34,457 nucleotides of DNA, from positions 1 through 34,457 of the forward strand of contig QEUW01000040.1 in NCBI GenBank assembly GCA_003577005.1. The letters run 5' to 3'. Below the pieces are notes generated by a model. That model saw nothing but the letters and a program-made list of their open reading frames with translations. It made no database searches and was not told the origin of the DNA. Position numbers and translations under genes: made by a program. Numbering within the stretch: the first letter of the stretch is position 1; the number at the start of each line of letters is the position of its first letter. The stretch comes from Chloroflexota bacterium (GTDB taxonomy: Bacteria; Chloroflexota; Anaerolineae; Caldilineales; Caldilineaceae). Shown here in pieces: positions 16,934-25,284 of the stretch.

Positions 16934-18317
16934 CCCTCGTTTACAGGCGCTGCAAGACCAGTTTGATATCCTCTTTTTGGTCTTAGAGCGGCCGGATGTC
17001 CAGCGCCAGATGGTTGCGTTTCTTGTCGTCGTGCTGCTGGCCGGCGCACTGCCCACGCTTCTGATGCGGATCATAGGCGTAGGGCAACGGACGGCAGGCC
17101 CTGCGCCGTTGGGAACCTGGATGGCGGCGGCGGGCCGTTGGGTGCGTGCAGTCTATGTATTGCTCTTTCCGGTTTTTGGGCTGGTTCTTGGGCAGCTCGC
17201 TGTCCTTCTGTTTGATACATGGGGCTGGCGCGCCGGTCTGTTGGTTCGCTTTATCCCGCTTTTTTGGATATTGTTGGGGTACCGGCTCTTGGTCGCGTTG
17301 CTCTTTGGCTTCTTACCCACAGAGCGAGCCGAACCATACCGCCGCCATCTGGTGCTGCCGTTCTTTACGATCTTAGTTGTATTCATCATTAGCCGTAGCC
17401 TCGCCGCTACCTTCCCCCTGGGGGAGATCGAGATCGTCCGGCTGATGGAGCAATCAATTACACTGGGGACACTTTTCAGCGCGGCGCTCACGCTCTATAT
17501 CTTCTTTGCCCTAGCCTGGACCGTGCGCGAGGTGTTGAGCCAGTTGATTCTGCCGCGTACCGGCGCCGACCCAGGCGTCGCAAACACGATCCAGGTCACC
17601 ACGCACTACGCCATCCTTGCCGTCGGCGTCTTGACCGCTGTCAGCATTGTTGGCTTTGACCTCTCGGCGCTGGCGATCATCGGCGGCGGCCTCTCGGTAG
17701 GCCTGGGCTTTGGGTTGCAGGAGCTGGTGGGGAATTTTGTCAGCGGGATTCTGCTGCTCTTCGAACGCACGCTGCGGCCAGGGGATGTGATCGAAGTCGG
17801 TGAGTCGCGCGGTGTGGTCGACCGGCTACGGATGCGCGCCACCGTGGTCCGCACGGTGGACAACGTTGAGATCTTAATCCCTAACAAGAATCTGCTCACC
17901 TCGACCGTTGCCACCTACACCCAGACCCAACGTACGATCCGCCGCGTTTTGAAGGTAGGAGTCAGCTATAATAACGACCCGACACAGGTGCGCGACCTTT
18001 TGCTTGGTGTGGCCGAACGTCATGGCCGTGTCCTCAAAAAGCCGACTGCTGATGTTTTCTTTACCGGTTTTGGCGAATCAACGCTCAACTTTGAACTGGC
18101 GGTCTGGCTCGACGACCCGCTCAACGCACTCAAGGTGACCAGCGACCTCTACTTTATGATCTGGCGCGAGTTCGAGAAATACAAAATCGAGATTCCCTAT
18201 CCCCAACGCGACATCCACATCCGCAGTATGGTACCCTGGAGCAGTGCCGATCCGGATATGCAGCCAGCTCAAGCCATTGGAAATGGCGTAAAGAGCGCAC
18301 CAAAACTGCCAGGGTAA
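16926..18317 (+). CDS. Mechanosensitive ion channel, MscS family
   Basis: ATG 16926 follows AGGGGAGG and overlaps the previous stop. The 463-residue protein has about five hydrophobic helices, then the MscS core from ~residue 240: LSALAIIGGGLSVGLGFGLQ (pore-lining Gly/Ala helix), ELVGNFVSGILLLFERTLRP, GDVIEVGESRGVVDRLRMRAT and VEILIPNKNLLTSTVATYT. A cytoplasmic vestibule domain ending PYPQRDIHIRSM completes the family pattern. These channels open on membrane tension to release solutes during osmotic downshock. Coupling to a solute-binding lipoprotein gene is unusual. The extra N-terminal helices are longer than in E. coli MscS but common in larger homologues. Confidence 0.92.
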   Translation: MIDPRLQALQDQFDILFLVLERPDVQRQMVAFLVVVLLAGALPTLLMRIIGVGQRTAGPAPLGTWMAAAGRWVRAVYVLLFPVFGLVLGQLAVLLFDTWGWRAGLLVRFIPLFWILLGYRLLVALLFGFLPTERAEPYRRHLVLPFFTILVVFIISRSLAATFPLGEIEIVRLMEQSITLGTLFSAALTLYIFFALAWTVREVLSQLILPRTGADPGVANTIQVTTHYAILAVGVLTAVSIVGFDLSALAIIGGGLSVGLGFGLQELVGNFVSGILLLFERTLRPGDVIEVGESRGVVDRLRMRATVVRTVDNVEILIPNKNLLTSTVATYTQTQRTIRRVLKVGVSYNNDPTQVRDLLLGVAERHGRVLKKPTADVFFTGFGESTLNFELAVWLDDPLNALKVTSDLYFMIWREFEKYKIEIPYPQRDIHIRSMVPWSSADPDMQPAQAIGNGVKSAPKLPG

Positions 18318-18411
18318 ACCTGCATCTCCGATAGGACCGTAGCTTCAGGATCCACTAACCCCGTAGGATTCATAGAAATTCCCATACCAATCCAGCTTCG
18401 AGGAGAAGAGC

Positions 18412-19578
18412 ATGGCAGACTACCAACCCAAACCCGAACACAAATTTAGCTTTGGCCTGTGGACCGTCAACAACCCAGGCCGCGACCCCTTTGGCGACGC
18501 CGTGCGCACACCTATGTCCCCGCCACAGACCGTCCGGATGCTGGCCGAAGTGGGTGCATGGGGAGTCAACTTTCACGACAACGACCTGGTGCCCATCGAC
18601 GCCACACCGGCTGAGCGTGACAAGATTGTGGCAGATTTCAAAAAGGCGCTCGACGAGACCGGCATGGTCGTGCCCATGGCGACGACGAACCTCTTTTTCG
18701 ACCCCGTTTTTCGCGACGGCGCCTTTACCAGCAATGACCCCAAGGTGCGCGCCTATGCTATCCAGAAGACGATGCGCTCGATGGATCTGGGCGCCGAGTT
18801 GGGGGCAAAAATCTATGTTTTCTGGGGCGGCCGCGAAGGGACAGAAACCGACTCGGGCAAGAGTGCGCTAGACGCCGGCAAGTGGTTCCGCGAGGCGCTG
18901 AATTTTCTGTGCGAATATAGCATCGACCAGGGCTATGGCTACAAATTTGCATTGGAAGCCAAGCCCAATGAGCCCCGTGGCGATCTCTATCTCCCCACTA
19001 CGGGCGCCATGCTCGGTTTTATCGCCACGCTCGACCACCCGGAGATGGTGGGCGTCAACCCCGAAGTGGCGCACGAAACCATGGCTGGGCTCAACTTTAT
19101 GCACGCCGTGGCCCAGGCGTGGGATGCCGGCAAGCTCTTTCACATCGACCTCAACGACCAGAACATCGGGCGCTATGACCAGGATTTTCGCTTTGGCTCG
19201 CACAATATCAAGCAGAGCTTCTTTTTGGTCAAGTTTCTCGAAGATGTGGGCTATGACAACCCGCGCCACTTCGACGCCCACGCCTATCGCTCGTCCGACG
19301 CCGAGGACATCAAAGCCTTTGCCCGCGGCTGTATGCGGACTTATCTCATCCTCAAAGAGAAGGCTGCCCAGTTCAATGCCGACCCCAAAATTCAGGCGCT
19401 GCTCCAGGAGATCAAGGCCGATGACGGCTCAATGAATCAATATTTCGGCGCCTATTCAAGAGATAAGGCCAACGCCCTCAAAGCGCATTCGTTTGACCGG
19501 GTGGCGATGGGCAAGAAGGGCCAACCTTACGAACGACTGGATCAATTGGTGATCGAGTTGCTGCTTGGCGTGCGCTAA
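18412..19578 (+). CDS. xylA: Xylose isomerase (class I type)
   Basis: The 388-residue length matches the Streptomyces/Thermus-like class. Active-site elements are present: catalytic His55 in NFHDND, metal and substrate residues Glu182 and Lys184 in [11 protein letters not shown], Glu218 and His221 in VNPEVAHE, Asp246 and neighbours in FHIDLNDQ, Asp256 and Asp258, and Asp288 in HFDAH. The enzyme interconverts D-xylose and D-xylulose (also glucose and fructose) in the cytoplasm with two divalent metals. GAGGAGAAG lies just before the ATG. No xylulokinase or xylose regulator is adjacent; an inverted repeat follows the stop. Confidence 0.96.
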   Translation: MADYQPKPEHKFSFGLWTVNNPGRDPFGDAVRTPMSPPQTVRMLAEVGAWGVNFHDNDLVPIDATPAERDKIVADFKKALDETGMVVPMATTNLFFDPVFRDGAFTSNDPKVRAYAIQKTMRSMDLGAELGAKIYVFWGGREGTETDSGKSALDAGKWFREALNFLCEYSIDQGYGYKFALEAKPNEPRGDLYLPTTGAMLGFIATLDHPEMVGVNPEVAHETMAGLNFMHAVAQAWDAGKLFHIDLNDQNIGRYDQDFRFGSHNIKQSFFLVKFLEDVGYDNPRHFDAHAYRSSDAEDIKAFARGCMRTYLILKEKAAQFNADPKIQALLQEIKADDGSMNQYFGAYSRDKANALKAHSFDRVAMGKKGQPYERLDQLVIELLLGVR

Positions 19579-19580
19579 AC

Positions 19581-19631
19581 GCAGAGTTCGCACGCCCACA
19601 TGCGAGCGGTCCGCACGCGTGCGAACTCTGC
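19581..19631. terminator. Inverted repeat after xylA, possible terminator
   Basis: GCAGAGTTCGCACGC (19581-19595) is the exact reverse complement of 19617-19631, with a 21-bp GC-rich spacer. There is no U-run, so it may be a repeat or mRNA-end hairpin rather than an intrinsic terminator. Confidence 0.5.
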
Positions 19632-19656
19632 ATCATGCCGTCACAAGGAGAAGCAC

Positions 19657-19935
19657 ATGGCCGAAGTGTGGGACATCTGGTATCCAAAAGCCGCCGCCAC
19701 TGGCCTTCCCTTTGCGCGCGGACGCATCGACGGTGTGGATGTGATGCTTGTCCATGCTGCACCGCCGGTGCTCACCGTCACCGTCCGCACCGATGATGGC
19801 CATGTCCTGGCCGCAGGGAAAGAGCTGGCGCAGACAGACGATACACCTATCACCCGGCTCACGCGACATGACCAGCGCATCGGACGTGAGGATATCTGGC
19901 CTGAGGAATTCTTGTCAACCAGGTCAACAATTTGA
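19657..19935 (+). CDS. Small hypothetical protein, possibly C-terminally shortened
   Basis: The 92-residue product begins MAEVWDIWYPKAAATGLPFA, with AAGGAG before the ATG at 19657. It shows a compact beta-rich pattern (VDVMLVHAAPPVLTVTVRTD, GHVLAAGKELAQTDDTPITR) and ends abruptly after REDIWPEEF with LSTRSTI. From memory, similar proteins in this phylum run ~40 residues further beyond an REDIWP-type motif; if so, this copy has lost its tail. That rests on recall and needs a search. Function unknown. The ffh promoter overlaps its stop codon. Confidence 0.6.
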   Translation: MAEVWDIWYPKAAATGLPFARGRIDGVDVMLVHAAPPVLTVTVRTDDGHVLAAGKELAQTDDTPITRLTRHDQRIGREDIWPEEFLSTRSTI

Positions 19936-19960
19936 CCGGGAACCTCTCTCACGCTACAAT
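19932..19960 (+). promoter_or_regulatory. Promoter of ffh
   Basis: TTGACC (19932-19937), exactly 17 bp, then TACAAT (19955-19960), each one base from consensus. It lies ~100 bp before the ffh start. Confidence 0.75.
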
Positions 19961-20063
19961 ATAATTTGCTTTGCGCCTGGATGGTTGCCAAGCGGCTCCA
20001 GCCAAGAGGCGCAATCTTTTTGTCGTACACTTGTCGCTATGCAGATAGCCAGAGGCACCGCCC

Positions 20064-21425
20064 GTGTTCGAGAGTCTGACAGACAAACTACAAAGCGTCT
20101 TTGAAAAGCTGTCCACCAAGGGGAAGTTGACCGAAAACGATGTCAACGTCGCCATGCGCGAGGTTCGTCTCGCCCTGCTGGAGGCGGATGTGAACTTCAA
20201 GGTCGTCAAAGATTTTGTCGACCGGGTTAAGACGCGGGCAGTCGGCGCCGAGGTGATGGAAAGCCTGACCCCGGCGCAGCAAGTGGTCAAGATCGTCCAC
20301 GAAGAGTTGATCGAGTTGCTGGGCAAGCCGGCCCCGCTCAACCTCTCTGGCGCGCCGCCGCAGGTGATGATGCTGGTCGGCCTGCAGGGCGCCGGTAAGA
20401 CGACCATGGCCGCCAAGCTGGCGCTCCGGCTACGCAAAAACGGCCAGCGGCCGCTCCTCGTCGCCGCCGACATCTACCGCCCGGCGGCCATTACCCAGTT
20501 GGAAGTGCTCGCCCGCCAGGTCGATGTGCCGGTCCACAGCGAGGGAACCCAGGTTCCGGCCTCAACCATTGCCAAGAATGCGCTGCGGGTTGCGCGCGAG
20601 AAGGCTTACAACGTCGTCATCCTCGACACAGCCGGTCGTTTGCAGATCGACGACCAGATGATGCAGGAGTTGGAGCAGGTGCGCATGGTTACCCGGCCGG
20701 CTGAGGTGCTGCTCATCGTCGATGCCATGACCGGGCAGGAAGCAGTCAACGTGGCCGATGGCTTTAACAAACGCGTGCCGCTGACCGGTCTGATCATGAC
20801 CAAGATCGACGGCGACGCCCGTGGGGGTGCTGCGCTGAGCGTGCGCCAGGTGACGGGAGTGCCGATCAAGTTTCTTGGCACAGGTGAAAAGCTGCCCGAC
20901 CTGGAACCGTTCCAGCCCGACCGCCTTGCCAGCCGCATCCTGGGGATGGGTGATGTGCTCTCGCTGATCGAACGCGCCCAAGAGAATATCAGCGAAGAGT
21001 CAGCGCGGGCAATGGAGAAAAAGCTCCAGGAGGGTGACTTTGATTTCGAGGATTTTCTCGACCAGTTAAAGCAGATCAAGCGTCTGGGGCCGATCACCGA
21101 CCTCCTTGGGATGATTCCGGGGATGAACCAGATGGTGAAACAGATCGACCCGAGCGAGGCCGAAGGCAGCCTGAAGAAGACCGAGGCCATCATCAGCAGC
21201 ATGACGCGGCTGGAACGGCGCAATCCCGATGTCCTCAACGGCAGCCGGCGGCGCCGCATCGCCACTGGCAGTGGCACCACGGTGCAGGATGTCAACACCC
21301 TGGTCAAACAGTTCCGCGAGATGCAGAAGATGATGAAACAGATGGGCATCATGGGCAGCAAAAAGGGTAAGCGGCAGCGCGGCGGCCTTGGCAACATGAT
21401 GAAAATGTTTGGCGGGTTCAACTAG
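20064..21425 (+). CDS. ffh: Signal recognition particle protein Ffh (SRP54)
   Basis: GTG 20064 starts the standard N-terminus MFESLTDKLQSVFEKLSTKG. The 453-residue GTPase has the N-domain (ALLEADVNFKVV), P-loop GLQGAGKTT (~residue 108), DTAGRLQIDD and TKIDGDARGG, and a Met-rich M domain (GMIPGMNQMVK, RRRRIATGSGTTVQDVN, EMQKMMKQMGIMG) that binds signal peptides and SRP RNA. It targets ribosomes translating membrane proteins to FtsY. It opens the conserved ffh-rpsP-khpA-rimM order. SRP RNA is not seen nearby. Confidence 0.97.
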   Translation: MFESLTDKLQSVFEKLSTKGKLTENDVNVAMREVRLALLEADVNFKVVKDFVDRVKTRAVGAEVMESLTPAQQVVKIVHEELIELLGKPAPLNLSGAPPQVMMLVGLQGAGKTTMAAKLALRLRKNGQRPLLVAADIYRPAAITQLEVLARQVDVPVHSEGTQVPASTIAKNALRVAREKAYNVVILDTAGRLQIDDQMMQELEQVRMVTRPAEVLLIVDAMTGQEAVNVADGFNKRVPLTGLIMTKIDGDARGGAALSVRQVTGVPIKFLGTGEKLPDLEPFQPDRLASRILGMGDVLSLIERAQENISEESARAMEKKLQEGDFDFEDFLDQLKQIKRLGPITDLLGMIPGMNQMVKQIDPSEAEGSLKKTEAIISSMTRLERRNPDVLNGSRRRRIATGSGTTVQDVNTLVKQFREMQKMMKQMGIMGSKKGKRQRGGLGNMMKMFGGFN

Positions 21426-21429
21426 ATTT

Positions 21430-21484
21430 TTATCCACAGATTACACAAATTTTGGATACTCTTACCAAAGCAAAATCTGTGGAT
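21430..21484. repeat. Inverted repeat in the ffh-rpsP gap
   Basis: ATCCACAGATT (21432-21442) and AATCTGTGGAT (21474-21484) form an 11-bp perfect inverted repeat. The left arm includes TTATCCACA (21430-21438), identical to the E. coli DnaA-box consensus, but as an isolated site. Probably an intergenic repeat word. Confidence 0.55.
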
Positions 21485-21533
21485 CGCTTTGATTCGTAGC
21501 AAGAGAAAAGTAGCCTTTAGGAGAGAAAAATCA

Positions 21534-21827
21534 GTGGTTCGCATTCGATTGCGCCGCATGGGCGCCAAAAAGAGACCGTTCTACCGTATCGTTGTCGCCG
21601 ACCAACAGGCTGCCCGCAACGGCGGCTTTATCGAAAATATCGGCACTTATGACCCGATGACCGACCCGGCCACGGTCAAGATTCAACTGGATCGGGCCGC
21701 GCACTGGCTCAAGGTTGGCGCCCAGCCAAGCGAGGCCGTCGCCCGGCTCCTCAAAAAGGAAAATCTGCTGGATGATGCCGGCAAGCGGATCGACCGGGAA
21801 CCCACTGAGACTGCCGTCGCCGCCTGA
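21534..21827 (+). CDS. rpsP: 30S ribosomal protein S16
   Basis: GTG 21534 is chosen because the protein then begins MVRIRLRRMGAKKRPFYRIV, the universal S16 N-terminus, with AGGAGAG 8-9 nt before it. The upstream frame from 21489 would add 15 unlikely residues. The 97-residue product includes GGFIENIGTYDP and the DRAAHWLKVGAQPSEAVARL segment. It binds 16S rRNA early in 30S assembly. Next genes: khpA and rimM. Confidence 0.96.
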   Translation: MVRIRLRRMGAKKRPFYRIVVADQQAARNGGFIENIGTYDPMTDPATVKIQLDRAAHWLKVGAQPSEAVARLLKKENLLDDAGKRIDREPTETAVAA

Positions 21828-21904
21828 GCAGTACCTACTGTTCCCAGCAGTTCGCACTCCTGAGTCGGCGCCTGCCGCGCTTAGATTGTTGATCGGACCG
21901 TACT

Positions 21905-22132
21905 ATGGAAGCGTTGATTGAGTTTCTAGCCAAATCACTGGTGGAAGCGCCCGACCAGGTGCGGGTCTATACCAAAGAGACCCGGCGCGCCACGATCCTC
22001 AAATTGCAGGTTGCGCCAGAGGACACCGGGCGCGTCATCGGAAAAAATGGCCGAGTAGCCAATGCCATGCGCTCCTTGCTACGGGTCGCCACCCGGCATG
22101 ACCAGCGCGAGGTTATGTTAGAGATCGATTAG
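21905..22132 (+). CDS. khpA: KH-domain RNA-binding protein KhpA
   Basis: A 75-residue single KH domain with the signature GRVIGKNGRVANAMRSLLRV preceded by a beta strand (RATILKLQVAPEDT). KhpA pairs with KhpB in many bacteria to bind small RNAs and mRNAs affecting division and envelope. Its position between rpsP and rimM is the conserved one. Confidence 0.93.
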   Translation: MEALIEFLAKSLVEAPDQVRVYTKETRRATILKLQVAPEDTGRVIGKNGRVANAMRSLLRVATRHDQREVMLEID

Positions 22133-22166
22133 GTTTTGTGGAGAGACGGTCTGCTGCCAACCTGCC

Positions 22167-22796
22167 ATGCCAGAACAGCGAGAGCGATCAATGCAACCGG
22201 CCCGAACGCGCCGCACTGAACAAGACCAGGCCCCCACCGGCCAAACCTACACCCACGGCAGCCGAACTGTCACCGTACCGGATGGTTTTCTGGTCGTAGG
22301 CTATATTCAAGGCATCCACGGGCTGCGCGGCGAACTCAGGGTCGCTCTTTACACCGACTTCCCTGAACGCTTCACCCCTGGCACCCGGCTCTATATTGGC
22401 GAAGAGCTGGAGGAAGTAGAGGTGACCGGCGCGCGTCTGCACAAACAGCTTTTGTTGTTGCGGCTGGCAGGTATCGAAAGCCGGGAAGAGGCCGACGCCT
22501 ATCGCGATGACTGGCTTTTTATTCGCGAAGAAGATGCCGCCGATCTCGAGGAAGGTGTCTTTTGGGTTCACGACATCATTGGCATGTCCGTGCAAAGCGA
22601 TGAAGGCCTCGTCCTGGGCACTGTACGGGAAGTGCTCTTCACCGGCGCCAACGATGTCTACATCGTCGAGACACCCCCTCATATCAACCAGGGACGCGAT
22701 CTGTTGCTGCCCGCCATTGAAGAAGTCATCCTCGCGGTCGATGTAAAGTCTCAACAAATGACTGTACATCTGCTGCCAGGGCTCCTCGAAGAATAG
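22167..22796 (+). CDS. rimM: Ribosome maturation factor RimM
   Basis: The 209-residue product has an N-terminal RimM beta-barrel (VVGYIQGIHGLRGELRVALY, TRLYIGEELEEVEV, LLLLRLAGIESREEADAYRD) and a C-terminal PRC-barrel (FWVHDIIGMSVQSDEG, VREVLFTGANDVYIVE, LLLPAIEEVILAVD). RimM helps mature the 30S head by binding S19. About 40 charged residues precede the barrel; ATG 22191 could be the real start. Unlike the common gene order, trmD and rplS do not follow; a terminator does. Confidence 0.93.
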   Translation: MPEQRERSMQPARTRRTEQDQAPTGQTYTHGSRTVTVPDGFLVVGYIQGIHGLRGELRVALYTDFPERFTPGTRLYIGEELEEVEVTGARLHKQLLLLRLAGIESREEADAYRDDWLFIREEDAADLEEGVFWVHDIIGMSVQSDEGLVLGTVREVLFTGANDVYIVETPPHINQGRDLLLPAIEEVILAVDVKSQQMTVHLLPGLLEE

Positions 22797-22804
22797 CGTA
22801 ATTG

Positions 22805-22853
22805 CAGACGGAAGAAGCGAGGTTTTTTGAAAAAGCCTCGCTTCTTCCGTCTG
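22805..22853 (+). terminator. Long terminator hairpin after rimM
   Basis: CAGACGGAAGAAGCGAGG (22805-22822) pairs perfectly with CCTCGCTTCTTCCGTCTG (22836-22853). The loop TTTTTTGAAAAAG extends the stem with T-A pairs. It closes the ffh-rimM block; the loop-proximal T/A runs mean it may work on both strands. Confidence 0.75.
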
Positions 22854-22859
22854 TGATGC

Positions 22860-22888
22860 TTGACAAACCGCCGCTGATCCAGTATCCT
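22860..22888 (+). promoter_or_regulatory. Promoter of dprA
   Basis: TTGACA (22860-22865), 17 bp, then TATCCT (22883-22888). It begins 6 bp after the rimM terminator and ends 43 bp before the dprA start. Confidence 0.7.
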
Positions 22889-22931
22889 CGCATCCATTCG
22901 GGATGTCCATTCACCCTCCGCGCTATGACCG

Positions 22932-24023
22932 GTGATTGCCGTGACACACAAAGGATACTGGATCGCGTTCAATAAGGTCCCCGGCATTGGTCCGGCGCGA
23001 CTGGCTGCGTTGCTCGAAGTGTGCGGAACAGCCGAAGCAGCCTGGAAGGCCTCGATCCAACAACTGCAGGCCGCCCACCTTGACCGGCGCACGCTGGAAA
23101 GCCTGTTGCAGGCGCGCCGCCAGATCGACCCGGAAAAAGAGTGGCAGCGCGCTCAGGGGGCGGGTATCCAGGTGCTGACGTGGGCAGACGCCGACTACCC
23201 GGAATCCTTGCGGCAGATCGACGGGGCGCCGCCAGTGCTCTATGTCCGTGGCGAACTGTTACCCGATGACAGCCTGGCAGTTGCTCTGGTAGGCACACGC
23301 CGGGCCAGCGCTTATGGTCGCGAGGTTGCCCACCGTCTGGGCGCCGAACTGGCCCGCAGTCGTGTCACTGTGGTGAGCGGGCTTGCGCTGGGCATCGACG
23401 CCGTAGCCCACAAGGCTGCACTCGATGCCGGTGGCCGTACGATTGCCGTCTTGGGCAGCGGCGTGGACCAGGTCTATCCCCTGCAGCACCGCCAGTTGGC
23501 TCAGGCGATCGCCGAGCGTGGCGCTGTGGTCAGCGAATACCCCCTAGGCACGCGGCCCGAAGCTAACAACTTTCCACCGCGCAACCGCATCATCAGCGGG
23601 TTGAGCCGGGCAGTCGTCATTGTGGAGGCGGGGTTGCGGAGCGGCGCCCTGATCACCGCAAGCTTTGCCGCTGACCAGGGGCGCGAGGTCTTCGCCGTAC
23701 CGGGCAACATTCTCAGTCCTGGCAGCGCCGGTTGTAATGACTTGATCCGCCAGGGGGCAGCCCCGCTATTGGCAACCAGCGACCTGCTCGAATTCCTCAA
23801 CCTCACGGCGTGGGATGCGCAGCAGACGGCGCGACGGCTTGTACCGCCCGACCCGCTCGAGGAACGCCTGCTCAGCTATCTCTCAGGCGAACCAGCTCAC
23901 ATTGACGAACTTGTGCGGCTTTCGGCCATGAGCGCACCCCAAGTCAGCAGCTTGCTGGCCGTGATGGAACTAAAAGGGATGGTGCGCCAGGCCACACCAC
24001 TGAGTTATGTCAAATCATATTGA
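22932..24023 (+). CDS. dprA: DNA-processing protein DprA
   Basis: GTG 22932 begins a 363-residue protein with a helix-hairpin-helix (NKVPGIGPARLAALLEVCG) and a Rossmann-like DNA_processg_A core: ALVGTRRASAYGREVAHRLG, VVSGLALGIDAVAHKAAL, IAVLGSGVDQVYPLQHR, VSEYPLGTRPEANNFPPRNR and GLRSGALITASFAADQGREV. A C-terminal winged-helix domain (residues ~300-363) follows. DprA loads RecA on incoming single-stranded DNA in natural transformation, and the gene is also found in non-competent species. It has its own promoter just after the rimM terminator. Confidence 0.95.
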   Translation: MIAVTHKGYWIAFNKVPGIGPARLAALLEVCGTAEAAWKASIQQLQAAHLDRRTLESLLQARRQIDPEKEWQRAQGAGIQVLTWADADYPESLRQIDGAPPVLYVRGELLPDDSLAVALVGTRRASAYGREVAHRLGAELARSRVTVVSGLALGIDAVAHKAALDAGGRTIAVLGSGVDQVYPLQHRQLAQAIAERGAVVSEYPLGTRPEANNFPPRNRIISGLSRAVVIVEAGLRSGALITASFAADQGREVFAVPGNILSPGSAGCNDLIRQGAAPLLATSDLLEFLNLTAWDAQQTARRLVPPDPLEERLLSYLSGEPAHIDELVRLSAMSAPQVSSLLAVMELKGMVRQATPLSYVKSY

Positions 24024-24168
24024 TGCATGATTGAGAGACCAGAGAAGTAAGACGCTTGTTATTGGTTCGTGCTCTGATTTCCTTGGAACTACCTTACCTC
24101 TCTGACGTCGTTGGAATTGTTGGCAGTCCGCTATTTACCAATCAACTATAAGACAAAGGAGTCTTATC

Positions 24169-25248
24169 ATGTATGCAGTGATTCTTGCCGGTGGGGGTGG
24201 CACCCGGCTCTGGCCGCGTAGCCGCCAGAGCCAGCCAAAACAGTTTGTGGACATCACCGGCGCGGGCCATACGATGATCCAGGCTACCGCCAGGCGGGTA
24301 CAGGGGCTGGTGACAAACGAACGTCTATTTGTGGTTACGGGCGCCCAGTTTGCTGAGATGACACGGGCCCAGTTGCCCACGCTCGCCGCCGACCAGATCA
24401 TCGTCGAGCCCAGCGGGCGCAATTCGGCTCCCGCAATTGGGCTGGCGTGTGTCCATCTCTGCCGGCGCGACCCTGGCGCCGTTGTCGCCTTTCTGCCAGC
24501 GGACCACGTGATTCCCGACAATGAACGCTTTCTCACTGCGTTGCGCCGTGCGCACGAAGCTGCCGCCAAAGGGATGATCGTCACCCTGGGGGTGACGCCA
24601 ACCTTTGCCCATACCGGTTACGGCTATATCAAGAGCGGAGCGCCGCTTGCTATGCATGGGTCTAGTTCACTGCCCATCTACCATGTAGAACGGTTTCTAG
24701 AAAAGCCAAACCGCACTACGGCGGAATATTTCCTCAACGAAGGTGGCTATTATTGGAATGCCGGGATCTTTGTCTGCCGGGCCGATCGGATGTTGGCCGA
24801 AATTGGGCATCACTTGCCAGATGTGTCGCAGCGGCTCCAGCGGATTTTGGCGGGGTTGGGCACAGACCAGGCCCAAACCGTATTGGAAGAGGCCTGGCAG
24901 ACGATGCCCAGCATCAGCATCGACTACGGTGTCATCGAACGGGCTGCCCAGGTAGCTGTGGTGCCCCTTGATGCCGGTTGGAATGATGTTGGTAGTTGGG
25001 ATGCGCTTCAGGCGATCCTCGAGCACGATACTCAGCACAACGTCATCGTCAAGGGCGAAACGCTGGCGGTCGGCAGTGAAGGCAATATTGTCTATAGCGA
25101 CAAATCGTTTGTCGCGCTGATCAATGTAAACGACCTGGTCGTGGTCGAGACCGATAACGCCTTGCTGATCGGACACAAGAATGAGATGCAGCGGGTGAAA
25201 GAGGTCGTCGAGGAATTACGCAACCAGGGAAGAACTGATTTGTTGTAG
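24169..25248 (+). CDS. manC: Mannose-1-phosphate guanylyltransferase
   Basis: The 359-residue enzyme shows the nucleotidyltransferase start MYAVILAGGGGTRLWPRSRQ, then QPKQFVDITG, FLPADHVI, FLEKPNRTTAEYFLNEGGYY, WNAGIFVCRADRML and IDYGVIERA, followed by a left-handed beta-helix-like tail (VVVETDNALLIGH). It makes GDP-mannose from GTP and mannose-1-phosphate for surface polysaccharides and glycans. AAAGGAG precedes the ATG. It is the short form without the C-terminal phosphomannose isomerase domain. An uncharacterised membrane protein gene follows after 36 bp. Confidence 0.93.
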   Translation: MYAVILAGGGGTRLWPRSRQSQPKQFVDITGAGHTMIQATARRVQGLVTNERLFVVTGAQFAEMTRAQLPTLAADQIIVEPSGRNSAPAIGLACVHLCRRDPGAVVAFLPADHVIPDNERFLTALRRAHEAAAKGMIVTLGVTPTFAHTGYGYIKSGAPLAMHGSSSLPIYHVERFLEKPNRTTAEYFLNEGGYYWNAGIFVCRADRMLAEIGHHLPDVSQRLQRILAGLGTDQAQTVLEEAWQTMPSISIDYGVIERAAQVAVVPLDAGWNDVGSWDALQAILEHDTQHNVIVKGETLAVGSEGNIVYSDKSFVALINVNDLVVVETDNALLIGHKNEMQRVKEVVEELRNQGRTDLL

Positions 25249-25284
25249 CCGTTTTGTCTCCCAAAGGCCAAAGAGAGTATACCA

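Noticed and set aside
21430..21438. TTATCCACA as a replication-origin signal
   Set aside because: A single DnaA-box match without a cluster, AT-rich unwinding region or dnaA/dnaN nearby; it belongs to an inverted repeat.
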